DNA of 64,000 bases from Enterobacter kobei (lineage in GTDB: Bacteria; Pseudomonadota; Gammaproteobacteria; Enterobacterales; Enterobacteriaceae): NCBI RefSeq assembly GCF_001729765.1, contig NZ_CP017181.1, positions 4,216,001 through 4,280,000 of the forward strand, given 5' to 3'. The notes under the pieces were generated by a model. The model was not told the origin of the DNA. It was given only the letters and a program-made list of their open reading frames with translations, and did no database searches. The position numbers and the translations under genes were made by a program. Positions 54,188-64,000 of this stretch are shown piece by piece; the stretch's first letter is position 1; each line of letters begins with the position of its first letter.

Positions 54188-55183
54188 ATGGAGCTGCTCT
54201 GCCCTGCCGGTAACCTACCGGCGCTTAAGGCGGCCATCGAAAATGGGGCCGATGCGGTCTATATCGGGCTGAAAGATGATACCAACGCCCGCCATTTTGC
54301 TGGCCTCAACTTTACGGAGAAAAAGCTTCAGGAAGCCGTTAACTTCGTTCACCAGCACCGCCGCAAACTGCATATTGCCATTAATACCTTTGCGCATCCT
54401 GACGGCTATGCCCGCTGGCAGCGCGCGGTAGATATGGCCGCACAGCTGGGTGCCGATGCGTTAATCCTGGCCGACCTCGCCATGCTTGAGTATGCGGCAG
54501 AACGCTATCCGCATATTGAGCGCCACGTCTCTGTTCAGGCATCAGCCACGAATGAAGAGGCCGTGCGTTTTTATCATCAACACTTTGACGTCGCTCGCGT
54601 GGTGCTGCCCCGCGTGCTCTCCATTCATCAGGTTAAGCAACTCGCGCGCGTCACGCCAGTGCCGCTGGAAGTTTTTGCCTTTGGCAGCCTGTGCATCATG
54701 GCCGAAGGCCGTTGCTACCTTTCTTCTTATTTAACCGGTGAATCACCCAATACCGTTGGGGCCTGCTCTCCTGCCCGCTTTGTCCGCTGGCAACAAACCC
54801 CGCAGGGGCTGGAATCACGCCTGAATGAAGTGTTGATTGACCGCTATCAGGACGGCGAAAACGCGGGTTATCCAACGTTATGCAAAGGCCGATATCTGGT
54901 TGACGGTGAGCGCTACCACGCGCTGGAAGAGCCTACCAGCCTCAACACGCTGGAGCTGCTGCCGGAACTGCTGGCGGCGAATATTGCCTCGGTAAAAATT
55001 GAAGGTCGCCAGCGTAGCCCGGCCTATGTGAGCCAGGTGGCGAAAGTCTGGCGTCAGGCTATCGACCGCTGCATGGCGGACCCGCAAAACTATGCTCCGC
55101 AGGCAGCCTGGATGGAAACGCTCGGTTCTATGTCCGAAGGCACGCAAACGACGCTTGGCGCGTATCACCGTAAATGGCAGTGA
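54188..55183 (+). CDS. ubiU: anaerobic ubiquinone hydroxylation protein UbiU
   Basis: U32 peptidase-like iron-sulphur protein of 331 residues that works with UbiV in oxygen-independent hydroxylation of ubiquinone precursors. The four cluster cysteines are at positions 169, 176, 193 and 232, exactly the positions known for E. coli UbiU. ATG 54188 begins MELLCPAGNLPALK. It is seven bases from ubiV. Confidence 0.97.
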   Translation: MELLCPAGNLPALKAAIENGADAVYIGLKDDTNARHFAGLNFTEKKLQEAVNFVHQHRRKLHIAINTFAHPDGYARWQRAVDMAAQLGADALILADLAMLEYAAERYPHIERHVSVQASATNEEAVRFYHQHFDVARVVLPRVLSIHQVKQLARVTPVPLEVFAFGSLCIMAEGRCYLSSYLTGESPNTVGACSPARFVRWQQTPQGLESRLNEVLIDRYQDGENAGYPTLCKGRYLVDGERYHALEEPTSLNTLELLPELLAANIASVKIEGRQRSPAYVSQVAKVWRQAIDRCMADPQNYAPQAAWMETLGSMSEGTQTTLGAYHRKWQ

Positions 55184-55190
55184 GATAACC

Positions 55191-56069
55191 ATGAAATATT
55201 CATTAGGACCGGTGCTCTACTACTGGCCAAAAGAGACGCTGGAAGATTTTTACCAACAGGCCGCCACCAGCAGCGCTGATGTGATTTATCTCGGTGAAGC
55301 CGTGTGCAGCAAGCGCCGCGCCACCAAAGTGGGCGACTGGCTGGAGATGGCGAAAAGTCTCGCCGGAAGCGGTAAACAGGTGGTGCTCTCGACGCTCGCG
55401 CTGGTGCAAGCCTCGTCCGAACTGGGTGAACTGAAACGCTACGTTGAAAACGGTGAGTTCCTGCTGGAAGCAAGCGACCTGGGCGTGGTGAACATGTGCG
55501 CCGAACGTAAGTTACCGTTCGTCGCGGGTCATGCACTGAACTGCTATAACGCCGTCACGCTGCGCCTGCTGCTCAAACAGGGAATGACGCGCTGGTGTAT
55601 GCCGGTGGAACTCTCCCGCGACTGGCTGGTAAACCTGCTGACGCAGTGTGACGATCTCGGCATTCGCAATCAGTTTGAAGTGGAAGTGCTGAGCTACGGC
55701 CATCTTCCGCTGGCTTATTCCGCGCGCTGCTTTTCCGCGCGTTCGGAAGATCGCCCGAAAGACGAGTGTGAAACCTGCTGCATCAAGTACCCGAACGGGC
55801 GCAGCGTGCTATCCCAGGAAAATCAGCAGGTGTTTGTCCTGAACGGGATCCAGACCATGAGCGGCTATGTCTATAACCTGGGCAACGAACTGGCGTCGAT
55901 GGACGGCCTGGTGGACATAGTGCGTTTATCCCCTCTGGATACCGGCGTGTTCGCGATGCTGGACGCCTTCCGCGCAAATGAAACCGGCGCAGCTCCGCTG
56001 CCGCTAACGGCAAACAGCGACTGTAATGGTTACTGGAAACGCCTGGCCGGGCTGGAACTGCAGGCCTAA
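55191..56069 (+). CDS. ubiV: anaerobic ubiquinone hydroxylation protein UbiV
   Basis: Second U32-type iron-sulphur protein of the UbiU-UbiV pair, 292 residues. Cluster cysteines C39, C180, C193 and C197 are all present. ATG 55191 gives MKYSLGPVLYYWPK; an open frame reaching back into ubiU is not used. Confidence 0.97.
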   Translation: MKYSLGPVLYYWPKETLEDFYQQAATSSADVIYLGEAVCSKRRATKVGDWLEMAKSLAGSGKQVVLSTLALVQASSELGELKRYVENGEFLLEASDLGVVNMCAERKLPFVAGHALNCYNAVTLRLLLKQGMTRWCMPVELSRDWLVNLLTQCDDLGIRNQFEVEVLSYGHLPLAYSARCFSARSEDRPKDECETCCIKYPNGRSVLSQENQQVFVLNGIQTMSGYVYNLGNELASMDGLVDIVRLSPLDTGVFAMLDAFRANETGAAPLPLTANSDCNGYWKRLAGLELQA

Positions 56070-56147
56070 AAAAGGCTCACTTTGTTAACAACGGTTATCA
56101 TTTTTTAATGCAGTATTAAAGATTGACCGTCGACAAAGTGAGCTGTT

Positions 56148-57155
56148 ATGACTGACAAAACCCTTCCGTTTTCGGTGCTGGACCTGGCGCCGATCCCACA
56201 AGGCTCCTCTGCCAGAGAAGCCTTTTCGCATTCTCTCGATCTGGCTCAACTGGCTGAAAAGCGTGGCTACCATCGCTACTGGCTGGCCGAGCACCACAAC
56301 ATGGTTGGCATTGCCAGCGCCGCCACCTCGGTTCTGATTGGTTATCTGGCGGCGAACACAACGACATTGCACCTGGGCTCCGGTGGCGTGATGCTGCCGA
56401 ACCACGCCCCGCTGGTGATTGCCGAGCAGTTTGGCACGCTGAATACCCTCTATCCTGGCCGTATTGATTTGGGGCTGGGTCGTGCGCCGGGTAGCGACCA
56501 GCCGACCATGCGCGCCCTGCGTCGCCATATGAGCGGCGATATCGACAACTTCCCGCGCGATGTGGCTGAACTGGTTGACTGGTTTGACGCGCGCGATCCG
56601 AACCCACACGTGCGCCCGGTGCCGGGCTACGGCGAGAAGATCCCGGTGTGGCTGCTGGGTTCAAGTCTTTATAGCGCGCAGCACGCCGCGCAGCTGGGTT
56701 TGCCGTTTGCGTTTGCCTCGCATTTCGCACCGGATATGCTGCATCAGGCTCTGCATCTCTATCGTACGAACTTTAAACCGTCTGAACGTCTGGAGAAACC
56801 GTACGCGATGGTGTGTATTAACATCATTGCCGCCGACAGTAATCGCGATGCTGAATTCCTGTTTACCTCCATGCAGCAGGCGTTTGTGAAGCTGCGCCGC
56901 GGTGAGACCGGGCAACTTCCACCGCCAGTGGAGAATATGCATCAGCTGTGGTCTGCCTCTGAGCAGTATGGCGTGCAGCAGGCGCTGAGCATGTCGCTGG
57001 TGGGGGATAAAGCGAAAGTGCGGCACGGTCTGGAAGCGGTGCTGCGTGAAACGCAGGCGGATGAGATTATGGTTAACGGCCAGATTTTCGATCACCAGGC
57101 GCGTTTGCATTCGTTTGATTTGGCGATGCAGGTGAAAGAGGAGTTGGTGGGGTAG
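56148..57155 (+). CDS. yhbW: luciferase-like monooxygenase YhbW
   Basis: Flavin-dependent luciferase-family protein of 335 residues, substrate unknown. Motifs include [18 protein letters not shown] near the N-terminus, YWLAEHHNM (about 44-52) and [14 protein letters not shown]. It follows ubiV after 78 bases and may be a separate unit. It ends convergently with mtr across a CCCTCTCCC repeat. Confidence 0.93.
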   Translation: MTDKTLPFSVLDLAPIPQGSSAREAFSHSLDLAQLAEKRGYHRYWLAEHHNMVGIASAATSVLIGYLAANTTTLHLGSGGVMLPNHAPLVIAEQFGTLNTLYPGRIDLGLGRAPGSDQPTMRALRRHMSGDIDNFPRDVAELVDWFDARDPNPHVRPVPGYGEKIPVWLLGSSLYSAQHAAQLGLPFAFASHFAPDMLHQALHLYRTNFKPSERLEKPYAMVCINIIAADSNRDAEFLFTSMQQAFVKLRRGETGQLPPPVENMHQLWSASEQYGVQQALSMSLVGDKAKVRHGLEAVLRETQADEIMVNGQIFDHQARLHSFDLAMQVKEELVG

Positions 57156-57169
57156 TTTTTTGCTTTGCT

Positions 57170-57202
57170 CCCTCTCCCTTTGGGAGAGGGTCGGGGTGAG
57201 GG
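57170..57202. repeat. CCCTCTCCC palindromic repeat, copy D
   Basis: CCCTCTCCC-ttt-GGGAGAGGG with the GGGGTGAGGG tail, between convergent yhbW and mtr. Confidence 0.8.
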
Positions 57203-57217
57203 GGCAAGCCGCACGTT

Positions 57218-58462
57218 TTACTGGTATACCGGCAACAGATTAAAGCTCGACAGCACGTGAACCACCGCGTTACCCACCCCAAATACCAGGATCAGTGCAA
57301 TCATCGGTTTGCCACCCCAGACGCGGAATTTAGGGCTACCGAAGCGTTTACGTGATTTACGCGCCAGCAGCGCCGGCACAATCGCCGCCCAGATGGTTGC
57401 CGCCAGACCCGCATAGCCGATGGCGTACAGGAAACCGTTCGGCCACAGCAGCCCCCCCGCAACGGGCGGCAGGAACGTCAGCAGCGCCGTTTTGAAACGT
57501 CCCATCGCGGAATCATCAAAGCCAAACAGATCCGCCAGGTAGTCAAACAGGCCCAGCGTCACGCCCAGGAAAGAGCTCGCCACCGCAAAGTTAGAGAAGA
57601 TCACCAGCAGCAGATCCAGGCTGCGGCTGTTCAGCACGCCGCTCAGCGCCTGCACCAGCACGTCGATGTTACCGCCCTTCTGGGCAATGCCGATAAATTC
57701 CGGACGCGGGATGTTGCCCATCGTCCCCAGCAGCCAAATCACATACAGACCCAGCGCCAGCAGCGTACCGTAGACAAGACACTTCACAATGGTACGGGGA
57801 TCTTTGCCGTAGTACTTCATCAGGCTCGGCACGTTACCGTGGTAACCGAACGACGCCAGACAGAACGGCAGCGTCATCAGCAGGTACGGGGTGTAGGAAG
57901 TATTCGCTTCCGCGACATTAAACAGCGTGGCGGGCGTGACGTGCCCCAGCAGGCTACCGAAGGTCAGGAAGAAGGTGATGACCTTGGCGCCCAACACAAT
58001 CGCCGTCATGCGGCTCACCGCTTTGGTACTCATCCAGACGATAAAGGCCACGCCCAGAGCAAAACACAGACCCGCCAGACGCGCCGGAACGTTTAGCGAC
58101 ATCTCAGCAAAGGTGTGGTGCAGTATCGAACCGCTCGCGGAAATGTACGCGTAGGTCAGAATGTAGAGCACAAACGCGATGGAAAGCCCGTTTACCAGGT
58201 TCCAGCCCTTGCCCAGCAGATCTTTGGTGATGGTGTCGAAGCTGGAGCCAATGCGGTAGTTGAGGTTCGCCTCAAGGATCATCAGCCCGGAATGGAGCAT
58301 ACAGAACCAGGTAAAGACCAGCGCCGCCAGCGACCAGAAGAACCACGCACCGGACATGACCACAGGCAGGGAAAACATCCCGGCACCTATAATGGTTCCG
58401 CCGATGATCACCACGCCGCCAAGCAGCGAAGGTGACGTTTGGGTGGTGGTTAGTGTCGCCAT
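57218..58462 (-). CDS. mtr: high-affinity tryptophan permease Mtr
   Basis: Tryptophan-specific permease of the hydroxy/aromatic amino acid permease family, 414 residues, about 11 hydrophobic segments. The N-terminal [21 protein letters not shown] motif is typical. ATG 58462 is chosen over an upstream in-frame start at 58561 because it gives the E. coli length and [10 protein letters not shown] TrpR-like operator lies upstream. Confidence 0.95.
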   Translation of the reverse strand: MATLTTTQTSPSLLGGVVIIGGTIIGAGMFSLPVVMSGAWFFWSLAALVFTWFCMLHSGLMILEANLNYRIGSSFDTITKDLLGKGWNLVNGLSIAFVLYILTYAYISASGSILHHTFAEMSLNVPARLAGLCFALGVAFIVWMSTKAVSRMTAIVLGAKVITFFLTFGSLLGHVTPATLFNVAEANTSYTPYLLMTLPFCLASFGYHGNVPSLMKYYGKDPRTIVKCLVYGTLLALGLYVIWLLGTMGNIPRPEFIGIAQKGGNIDVLVQALSGVLNSRSLDLLLVIFSNFAVASSFLGVTLGLFDYLADLFGFDDSAMGRFKTALLTFLPPVAGGLLWPNGFLYAIGYAGLAATIWAAIVPALLARKSRKRFGSPKFRVWGGKPMIALILVFGVGNAVVHVLSSFNLLPVYQ

Positions 58463-58514
58463 ACAGCCTTTTCTCCAGTCAATTATGCGGTTCTGCATTT
58501 TAGTGTGACGCACT

Positions 58515-58532
58515 GTACCAGTACAAGAGTAC
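58515..58532. promoter_or_regulatory. candidate TrpR operator of mtr
   Basis: GTACCAGTACAAGAGTAC matches the symmetric trp operator GTACTAGTTAACTAGTAC at 12 or 13 of 18 positions, with both outer arms (GTAC..AGT and AGTAC) kept. It lies 53 bases upstream of the mtr start; mtr is repressed by TrpR in E. coli. Confidence 0.65.
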
Positions 58533-58540
58533 AAAGGGAA

Positions 58541-58572
58541 TAAAAAAAGCCCCGATAGCATTTATCGGGGCT
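58541..58572 (-). terminator. terminator of deaD
   Basis: On the minus strand AGCCCCGATA-AATGC-TATCGGGGCT is followed by TTTTTTTA. Confidence 0.9.
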
Positions 58573-58604
58573 GTATATTTTACTTTACGTCAGAAGCGTA
58601 AGGC

Positions 58605-60500
58605 TTACGCGTCACCGAAACGACGACGGCTGGTGCCTTCTTCACGACGTGGGCCACGGTTTTCGCGGCGCTCGCCGGAGAAACGACGACCTTCACCACC
58701 GCGACCTTCTGTGCGACCGCCTTCACGACGCTCTCCGCCGAAACTGCGACCACCGCCACGACGTTCACCGCCACGGTCAGGACGTGGCTGAGCATCGCCC
58801 AGCAGCTGCATGTTCATCGGCTTGTTCAGGATGCGGGTGCGAGTAAAGTGCTGCAGTACTTCACCCGGCATACCTTTTGGCAGCTCGATGGTAGAGTGGG
58901 ATGCGAACAGCTTGATGTTACCGATGTAACGGCTGCTGATGTCGCCTTCGTTAGCGATAGCGCCAACGATGTGACGAACTTCAACACCATCATCACGGCC
59001 CACTTCAATGCGGTACAGTTCCATATCGCCCGCTTCACGACGTTCACGACGTGGACGGTCTTCACCACCACGCTCTGGACGGTCACCACGTGGGCCACGA
59101 TCGTTACGGTCGCCACGACGTTCAAAGCGATCGTCACGGTCACGGAATTCACGCTTAGGACGCATTGGCGCATCAGGTGGCACGATCAGAGTACGTTCGC
59201 CCTGCGCCATTTTCAGCAGTGCCGCAGCCAGGGTTTCCATGTCCAGCTCTTCGCCTTCAGCCGTAGGCTGAATCTGCGACAGCAGTGCACGGTACTGATC
59301 CAGATCGCTGCTTTCCAGCTGCTGCTGTACTTTCGCGGCGAATTTTTCCAGACGGCGTTTGCCCAGCAGTTCTGCGTTTGGCAGTTCAGCTTCTGGAATA
59401 GTCAGCTTCATGGTGCGTTCGATGTTACGCAGCAGACGACGCTCGCGGTTCTCAACGAACAGCAGCGCACGGCCCGCACGACCCGCACGACCGGTACGGC
59501 CGATACGGTGAACGTAAGACTCGGAATCCATCGGGATGTCGTAGTTAACAACCAGGCTGATACGCTCAACGTCCAGACCACGTGCTGCTACGTCGGTTGC
59601 AATAAGGATATCCAGACGACCGTCTTTCAGGCGCTCCAGCGTCTGCTCACGCAGAGCCTGGTTCATGTCACCGTTCAGTGCAGCGCTGTTGTAGCCGTTA
59701 CGCTCCAGCGCTTCAGCCACTTCCAGGGTCGCGTTTTTGGTACGCACGAAGATAATCGCCGCATCAAAATCTTCCGCTTCCAGGAAACGTACCAGCGCTT
59801 CGTTTTTGCGCATGCCGTACACAGACCAGTAGCTCTGGCTGATGTCCGGGCGAGTGGTGACGCTGGACTGAATACGCACTTCCTGAGGATCTTTCATGAA
59901 GCGTTTGGTGATACGACGAATCGCCTCTGGCATGGTGGCAGAGAACAGCGCGGTCTGATGACCTTCTGGGATCTGCGCCATGATGGTTTCGACGTCTTCG
60001 ATGAAGCCCATACGCAGCATTTCATCTGCTTCGTCCAGTACCAGACCGCTCAGTTTAGAGAGATCCAGCGTACCGCGCTTCAGGTGATCCAGCAGACGGC
60101 CCGGCGTACCGACAACAATCTGTGGGCCCTGGCGCAGGGCGCGTAACTGCACGTCATAACGCTGGCCACCGTAAAGGGCTACCACGTTTACGCCGCGCAT
60201 ATGTTTAGAGAATTCCGTCATGGCTTCAGCAACCTGAACAGCCAGTTCACGGGTTGGGGCCAGGACAAGGATCTGCGGTGCACGCAGGTCCGGATCGATG
60301 TTGTTCAGCAGCGGCAGCGAAAACGCTGCAGTTTTACCGCTACCAGTCTGGGCCATGCCCAGCACGTCACGACCAGAAAGCAGGTGTGGGATACACTCAG
60401 CCTGGATCGGAGATGGTTTTTCGTAACCCAGATCGTTAAGGGCTTCAAGGATAGGAGCCTTCAGGCCCAGATCTGCAAAAGTGGTTTCGAATTCAGCCAT
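58605..60500 (-). CDS. deaD: cold-shock DEAD-box RNA helicase DeaD (CsdA)
   Basis: ATP-dependent RNA helicase of ribosome assembly and mRNA decay, 631 residues. Visible motifs are Walker A AQTGSGKT (50-57), PTREL (82-86), DEAD (156-159), SAT and [10 protein letters not shown]-terminal RNA-binding domain is followed by a long Arg/Gly-rich tail with RGG-like repeats. ATG 60500 overlaps the yrbN stop, so translation is probably coupled. It lies downstream of nlpI and pnp on the same strand. Confidence 0.97.
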   Translation of the reverse strand: MAEFETTFADLGLKAPILEALNDLGYEKPSPIQAECIPHLLSGRDVLGMAQTGSGKTAAFSLPLLNNIDPDLRAPQILVLAPTRELAVQVAEAMTEFSKHMRGVNVVALYGGQRYDVQLRALRQGPQIVVGTPGRLLDHLKRGTLDLSKLSGLVLDEADEMLRMGFIEDVETIMAQIPEGHQTALFSATMPEAIRRITKRFMKDPQEVRIQSSVTTRPDISQSYWSVYGMRKNEALVRFLEAEDFDAAIIFVRTKNATLEVAEALERNGYNSAALNGDMNQALREQTLERLKDGRLDILIATDVAARGLDVERISLVVNYDIPMDSESYVHRIGRTGRAGRAGRALLFVENRERRLLRNIERTMKLTIPEAELPNAELLGKRRLEKFAAKVQQQLESSDLDQYRALLSQIQPTAEGEELDMETLAAALLKMAQGERTLIVPPDAPMRPKREFRDRDDRFERRGDRNDRGPRGDRPERGGEDRPRRERREAGDMELYRIEVGRDDGVEVRHIVGAIANEGDISSRYIGNIKLFASHSTIELPKGMPGEVLQHFTRTRILNKPMNMQLLGDAQPRPDRGGERRGGGRSFGGERREGGRTEGRGGEGRRFSGERRENRGPRREEGTSRRRFGDA

Positions 60501-60573
60501 GTAGTACAAGTGCCTCGATATTAATGGCGGCCAGTCTACTTAGCTCATCGTGAAAATGATTAGCAATTTTCAT
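60493..60573 (-). CDS. yrbN: 26-residue leader ORF YrbN
   Basis: Small ORF of 26 codons starting ATGAAAATTGCTAAT at 60573 and ending TGA at 60493. Its stop overlaps the deaD start by eight bases (ATGGCTGA). The residues [17 protein letters not shown] resemble E. coli YrbN as I remember it. The layout suggests translational coupling to deaD. Confidence 0.85.
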   Translation of the reverse strand: MKIANHFHDELSRLAAINIEALVLHG

Positions 60574-60680
60574 TGAAAAGTGTGAACCGGCTCAAAGTAG
60601 GTGTATTGACGAACAACAACGCCCTCACCAGTTAAGGTGATGGCAATCAAAAGATTACGGGCTGATGTTTATGTCGTCAG

Positions 60681-61565
60681 CTATTGCTGGTCCGATTCTG
60701 CCAGGTCGTCTTGCTCCTGGCCCAAGAGCGATAATTCCAACAATGCATAACGGTGCTCAACGAAGTTGTGTACGTTGTTAGCAACCGCTAATTTGAACAG
60801 TGCCGTAGCGCTGTCCTTATCCCCCAGACTTAGGTAGTACTTACCTAAATAGAAGTTGGTTTCACTGAGATGCTCAGCGAGCGAGGTGTTATCCGTTGCG
60901 TCCGCCTTGAGGCGTTCCATCAGCGTTGCTTCGCTAATGTTGCCCAGGTAGAACTCGACAATGTTCCATCCCCACTGTTCCTTGTCCGATTTATCGAAGC
61001 GCTGTTTCAGGGCCTCTTTTGCCTGCTTCTCATCGAGCTTCTGCTCAACGATGTAAAGCCACAGGCTACGGAAAGGATCATTAGGATCGTCTTGATAAAA
61101 CGCCAGCAGATCATCTTGCGCTAACTTATCACGACCGCCGTAGTACAATGCGATACCGCGATTCAAGTGCGCGTAGTTGTAAGTTGGATCAAGCTCAAGT
61201 ACAGAATCAAACGCTTCATAGGCAGCATCAAAATTGCCTGCCTGCGTTAAATAAATGCCTAAGTAATTGAATACTTCAGGCATATCAGGTCGGATAGCCA
61301 GCGCTTGTGAAAAATCATTTCGCGCCAATGCCCTCAGACCGAGACTATCATACAACACTCCGCGCTCATATAAAAGCTGTGCGCGTTCGTCATCGGTTAA
61401 AGCCCGACTGGCAAGAATTTGTTCCATGCGTGCCAGAATCACTTCCTGCTGCAAAGTCGGTTGCAATGGCACTGCGAGGACTTCGCTCTTACGCCAGGCA
61501 GAGTTGCTGCATCCTGCCAGCGTTAAAGCTGTCGCAACGAAACACCAGCGCAAAAAAGGCTTCAT
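60681..61565 (-). CDS. nlpI: lipoprotein NlpI
   Basis: TPR lipoprotein of 294 residues that acts as an adaptor for the protease Prc and for peptidoglycan endopeptidases. The lipobox is LTLAGC (Cys19). Several TPR units run from about residue 60 to 190 (for example [24 protein letters not shown]). ATG 61565 is preferred to an in-frame start at 61622 because of the signal peptide. It follows pnp by 109 bases. Confidence 0.96.
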   Translation of the reverse strand: MKPFLRWCFVATALTLAGCSNSAWRKSEVLAVPLQPTLQQEVILARMEQILASRALTDDERAQLLYERGVLYDSLGLRALARNDFSQALAIRPDMPEVFNYLGIYLTQAGNFDAAYEAFDSVLELDPTYNYAHLNRGIALYYGGRDKLAQDDLLAFYQDDPNDPFRSLWLYIVEQKLDEKQAKEALKQRFDKSDKEQWGWNIVEFYLGNISEATLMERLKADATDNTSLAEHLSETNFYLGKYYLSLGDKDSATALFKLAVANNVHNFVEHRYALLELSLLGQEQDDLAESDQQ

Positions 61566-61644
61566 TTCCCACTCCCGAAGACAACTATTGGATGAACGTC
61601 CTGTCCCCCGGCGGCTTAACAAGGCGTCCTGCCTGATACCAGGC

Positions 61645-61665
61645 CCTCCGCAATGCGGAGGGCAA
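61645..61665 (-). terminator. hairpin between pnp and nlpI
   Basis: GCCCTCCGC-AAT-GCGGAGGGC is a perfect stem without a strong T run. It is more likely a weak terminator or a transcript-stabilising structure than a full stop, since nlpI is read through from pnp in E. coli. Confidence 0.5.
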
Positions 61666-61674
61666 ATGGCAACC

Positions 61675-63813
61675 TTACTCGCCTTGCTGTTCAGCAGCCG
61701 GAGTTTCCGGCGCCGCAGCAGGCTGAGACTGCTCGGTTGCTTCTTTAATGCTCAGACGGATACGGCCCTGGCGGTCAACTTCCAGAACTTTAACCGGTAC
61801 TTCCTGACCCATCTGCAGGTAATCGGTCACTTTCTCAACGCGCTTGTCAGCGATCTGAGAGATGTGAACCAGACCTTCTTTACCGCCACCGATGGCAACG
61901 AACGCGCCAAAGTCAACGATACGGGTCACTTTACCGTTGTAGATACGGCCCACTTCGATTTCAGCGGTGATCTCTTCGATACGACGGATAGCGAATTTCG
62001 CTTTCTCGCCGTCGGTTGCTGCGATCTTCACAGTACCGTCATCTTCGATTTCGATGGTGGTGCCCGTCTCTTCGGTCAGCGCACGGATTACGGAACCGCC
62101 CTTACCGATAACATCTTTGATCTTGTCTGGATTGATCTTGATGGTGTGGATACGTGGAGCGAACTGAGAAATGTCGCCACGCGGCGCGTTAATCGCCTGT
62201 TCCATCACGCCCAGGATGTGCAGACGCGCACCTTTAGCCTGGTTCAGAGCAACCTGCATGATCTCTTTAGTGATACCTTCAATTTTGATATCCATCTGCA
62301 GTGCAGAGATACCGTCGCGGGAACCCGCCACTTTGAAGTCCATATCGCCGAGGTGATCTTCGTCACCCAGAATGTCAGACAGAACAACGAAGTTGTCGCC
62401 TTCTTTCACCAGGCCCATTGCGATACCCGCAACAGCGGCTTTGATCGGCACGCCTGCATCCATCAGTGCCAGAGAAGCACCACATACGGAAGCCATGGAA
62501 GAAGAACCGTTAGATTCGGTGATTTCAGACACCACACGTACGGTGTACGGGAATTTGTCAGCTTCTGGCATCACGGCCAGCACGCCGCGCTTCGCCAGAC
62601 GACCGTGACCAATTTCACGACGCTTCGGCGAGCCAACCATGCCGGTTTCCCCTACGGAGTACGGAGGGAAGTTGTAGTGGAACAGGAAGTTGTCAGTGCG
62701 CTCGCCCATCAGTTCGTCGATGATCTGTGCGTCACGAGCGGTACCCAGGGTCGCGGTGACCAGGGCCTGCGTTTCACCACGGGTAAACAGTGCGGAACCG
62801 TGAGTACGTGGCAGTACGCCAGTACGCACATCCAGACCACGGATCATGTCTTTTTCACGGCCATCAATACGCGGCTCGCCGGCCAGTACGCGGCTACGAA
62901 CAACGTTTTTCTCGATAGCGTGCAGGATTTCGCCAATTTCGTTAGCGTCCAGCGTTTCGTCTTCAGCAACCAGGGTCGCGGTCACTTCAGATTTGATCAC
63001 ATCAACCTGAGCATAGCGCTCCTGTTTGTCGGTGATGCGGTACGCGTCGCTCAGACGAGACTCTGCCAGTGCCGCAACACGTGCGTTAAGCGCGTCGTTT
63101 GCTGCTTCTGGCTGCCAGTCCCAACGTGGCTTACCGGCTTCTTTCACCAGGTCGTTGATGTTCTGGATAACGATCTGCTGCTGATCGTGGCCGAAGACCA
63201 CAGCGCCCAGCATCTGGTCTTCGCTCAGCAGTTCTGCTTCGGATTCAACCATCAGAACCGCCGCTTCAGTACCGGCAACAACCAGGTCCAGCTTACTTTC
63301 TTTCAGCTCTTCCTGAGTTGGGTTCAGCACGTACTGGTCATTGATGTAACCCACGCGCGCGGCACCGATTGGGCCATTGAATGGAATACCAGACAGTGAC
63401 AGGGCTGCAGATGCACCGATCATCGCAACGATGTCCGGGTTAACCTGTGGGTTAACGGAAACTACGGTTGCGATAACCTGTACTTCGTTAACGAAGCCTT
63501 CCGGGAACAGCGGACGAACCGGGCGGTCAATCAGACGCGCGATCAGAGTTTCGCCTTCGCTTGGACGGCCTTCACGACGGAAGAAACCACCAGGGATTTT
63601 ACCGGCAGCGTAGGTACGCTCCTGGTAGTTAACGGTCAGCGGGAAGAAGTCCTGACCTGGTTTAGCTTTTTTCTGGCCCACTACGGTGACGAACACCGCG
63701 GTGTCATCCATGCTTACCATAACGGCAGCAGTAGCCTGACGTGCCATCATGCCGGTTTCCAGCGTGACGGTATGTTGACCATACTGGAATTTACGAACGA
63801 TCGGATTCAGCAA
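61675..63813 (-). CDS. pnp: polynucleotide phosphorylase
   Basis: 3'-5' phosphorolytic exoribonuclease of the degradosome, 712 residues (E. coli 711). Two RNase PH domains (about 1-140 and 315-545) surround a helical domain, followed by KH (about 555-615, with [16 protein letters not shown]) and S1 (about 620-690) domains. The start codon is TTG at 63813, as in E. coli. The leader carries the RNase III-type stems used for autocontrol. Confidence 0.97.
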   Translation of the reverse strand: MLNPIVRKFQYGQHTVTLETGMMARQATAAVMVSMDDTAVFVTVVGQKKAKPGQDFFPLTVNYQERTYAAGKIPGGFFRREGRPSEGETLIARLIDRPVRPLFPEGFVNEVQVIATVVSVNPQVNPDIVAMIGASAALSLSGIPFNGPIGAARVGYINDQYVLNPTQEELKESKLDLVVAGTEAAVLMVESEAELLSEDQMLGAVVFGHDQQQIVIQNINDLVKEAGKPRWDWQPEAANDALNARVAALAESRLSDAYRITDKQERYAQVDVIKSEVTATLVAEDETLDANEIGEILHAIEKNVVRSRVLAGEPRIDGREKDMIRGLDVRTGVLPRTHGSALFTRGETQALVTATLGTARDAQIIDELMGERTDNFLFHYNFPPYSVGETGMVGSPKRREIGHGRLAKRGVLAVMPEADKFPYTVRVVSEITESNGSSSMASVCGASLALMDAGVPIKAAVAGIAMGLVKEGDNFVVLSDILGDEDHLGDMDFKVAGSRDGISALQMDIKIEGITKEIMQVALNQAKGARLHILGVMEQAINAPRGDISQFAPRIHTIKINPDKIKDVIGKGGSVIRALTEETGTTIEIEDDGTVKIAATDGEKAKFAIRRIEEITAEIEVGRIYNGKVTRIVDFGAFVAIGGGKEGLVHISQIADKRVEKVTDYLQMGQEVPVKVLEVDRQGRIRLSIKEATEQSQPAAAPETPAAEQQGE

Positions 63814-63837
63814 AATTCTGTCCTTTCTTAAATGTAT

Positions 63838-63940
63838 GACAGCACACCACCGGCGTGCTGTCGATTTAACCCGACCTTCTTCGCATCCTCGCGACTAATG
63901 ACAACCGACACCCCCATGGGTGAAGCCTCTCATTAGCCGC
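63838..63940 (-). promoter_or_regulatory. pnp leader stems (RNase III / PNPase autocontrol)
   Basis: Two dyads lie upstream of pnp. One is GACAGCAC...GTGCTGTC at 63838-63862. The other pairs CGCGACTAATGA (about 63890-63901) with TCATTAGCCGCGCG (from 63930). In E. coli RNase III cuts the long stem and PNPase then represses its own mRNA. rpsO would lie just beyond the window. Identification is by position and pairing. Confidence 0.75.
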
Positions 63941-64000
63941 GCGAACCTCTGCAATGAAGATCATTTATAGCAACAATACAATAGTTTCCAGTGAATTGCT

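Noticed and set aside
58606..59160. Possible repeat array in the deaD 3' part
   Set aside because: The repeated ACGACG/CGTCG words encode the Arg/Gly-rich C-terminal tail; not a CRISPR or tandem array.
58848..60146. Plus-strand open frame of about 432 codons opposite deaD
   Set aside because: Thr/Val/Phe-rich low-complexity translation, typical of a shadow of a biased gene; no family motif.
61267..63399. Long plus-strand open frame (about 710 codons) opposite pnp and the nlpI 5' end
   Set aside because: It is antisense to two certain genes. The codon bias of highly expressed pnp removes stops on the other strand; the translation has no recognisable domain.

Overview
The window is a stretch of enterobacterial chromosome. 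Gene order follows the E. coli K-12 region from fadH to pnp, around 69 to 71 minutes, almost gene for gene. Protein lengths match the E. coli orthologues, and the differences point to a close relative such as Enterobacter (cloacae complex) or a sister genus. Supporting signs are REP elements of the GCCCGGTGGCGC...GCGCTTACCGGGC type, a scattered CCCTCTCCC palindrome family, and a galactitol operon next to rsmI. The genus is an inference from memory of these families.

Layout. 1-11762: end of fadH, an IS481-family element, rlmG, ygjP, ygjR, the alx riboswitch and alx, sstT, then hexuronate genes uxaA and uxaC divergent from exuT. 11763-20904: exuT, exuR, the yqjA-mzrA membrane pair, yqjC-yqjD-yqjE-yqjK, yqjF, yqjG, yhaH, yhaJ and yhaK. 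20944-32532: cysteine catabolism (cyuA intact, cyuP split by an IS5-family element), a small Spy/CpxP-like periplasmic protein, and the anaerobic threonine operon tdcABCDE. 32533-37268: a 690-base AT-rich gap, rnpB (RNase P RNA), and a reduced galactarate set garR, garL, garD without garK or garP. 37445-43746: a complete galactitol system gatYZABCD with its repressor gatR. 43868-48494: rsmI, lpoA, yraN, diaA, dolP. 48526-49818: a second, inverted copy of the IS481-family element. 49841-63813: yraQ, yraR, yhbO, yhbP, yhbQ, yhbS, ubiT, ubiU, ubiV, yhbW, mtr, deaD with its leader ORF yrbN, nlpI and pnp. The window ends in the pnp leader.

How the genes work together. Several sugar-acid and polyol routes lie close together: galacturonate/glucuronate (exuT, uxaC, uxaA, exuR), galactarate (garD, garL, garR) and galactitol (gat). 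Amino-acid catabolism is represented by cyuA and the tdc operon, which turns threonine into propionate and ATP in anaerobic conditions. ubiT, ubiU and ubiV support oxygen-independent ubiquinone synthesis. The right end is RNA metabolism: deaD, nlpI, pnp and, further left, rnpB.

The window is mostly ordinary core genome. I found no defence system, CRISPR array, prophage or new multi-gene system. The most unusual signal is mobile: two near-identical 1293-bp IS481-family copies, each inserted into the centre of a REP palindrome between convergent genes, with doubled repeats at both ends. Other notable points are the IS5-type knockout of cyuP, the missing gar genes, and a shared CTTTCG motif in the gatY and gatR promoter regions.
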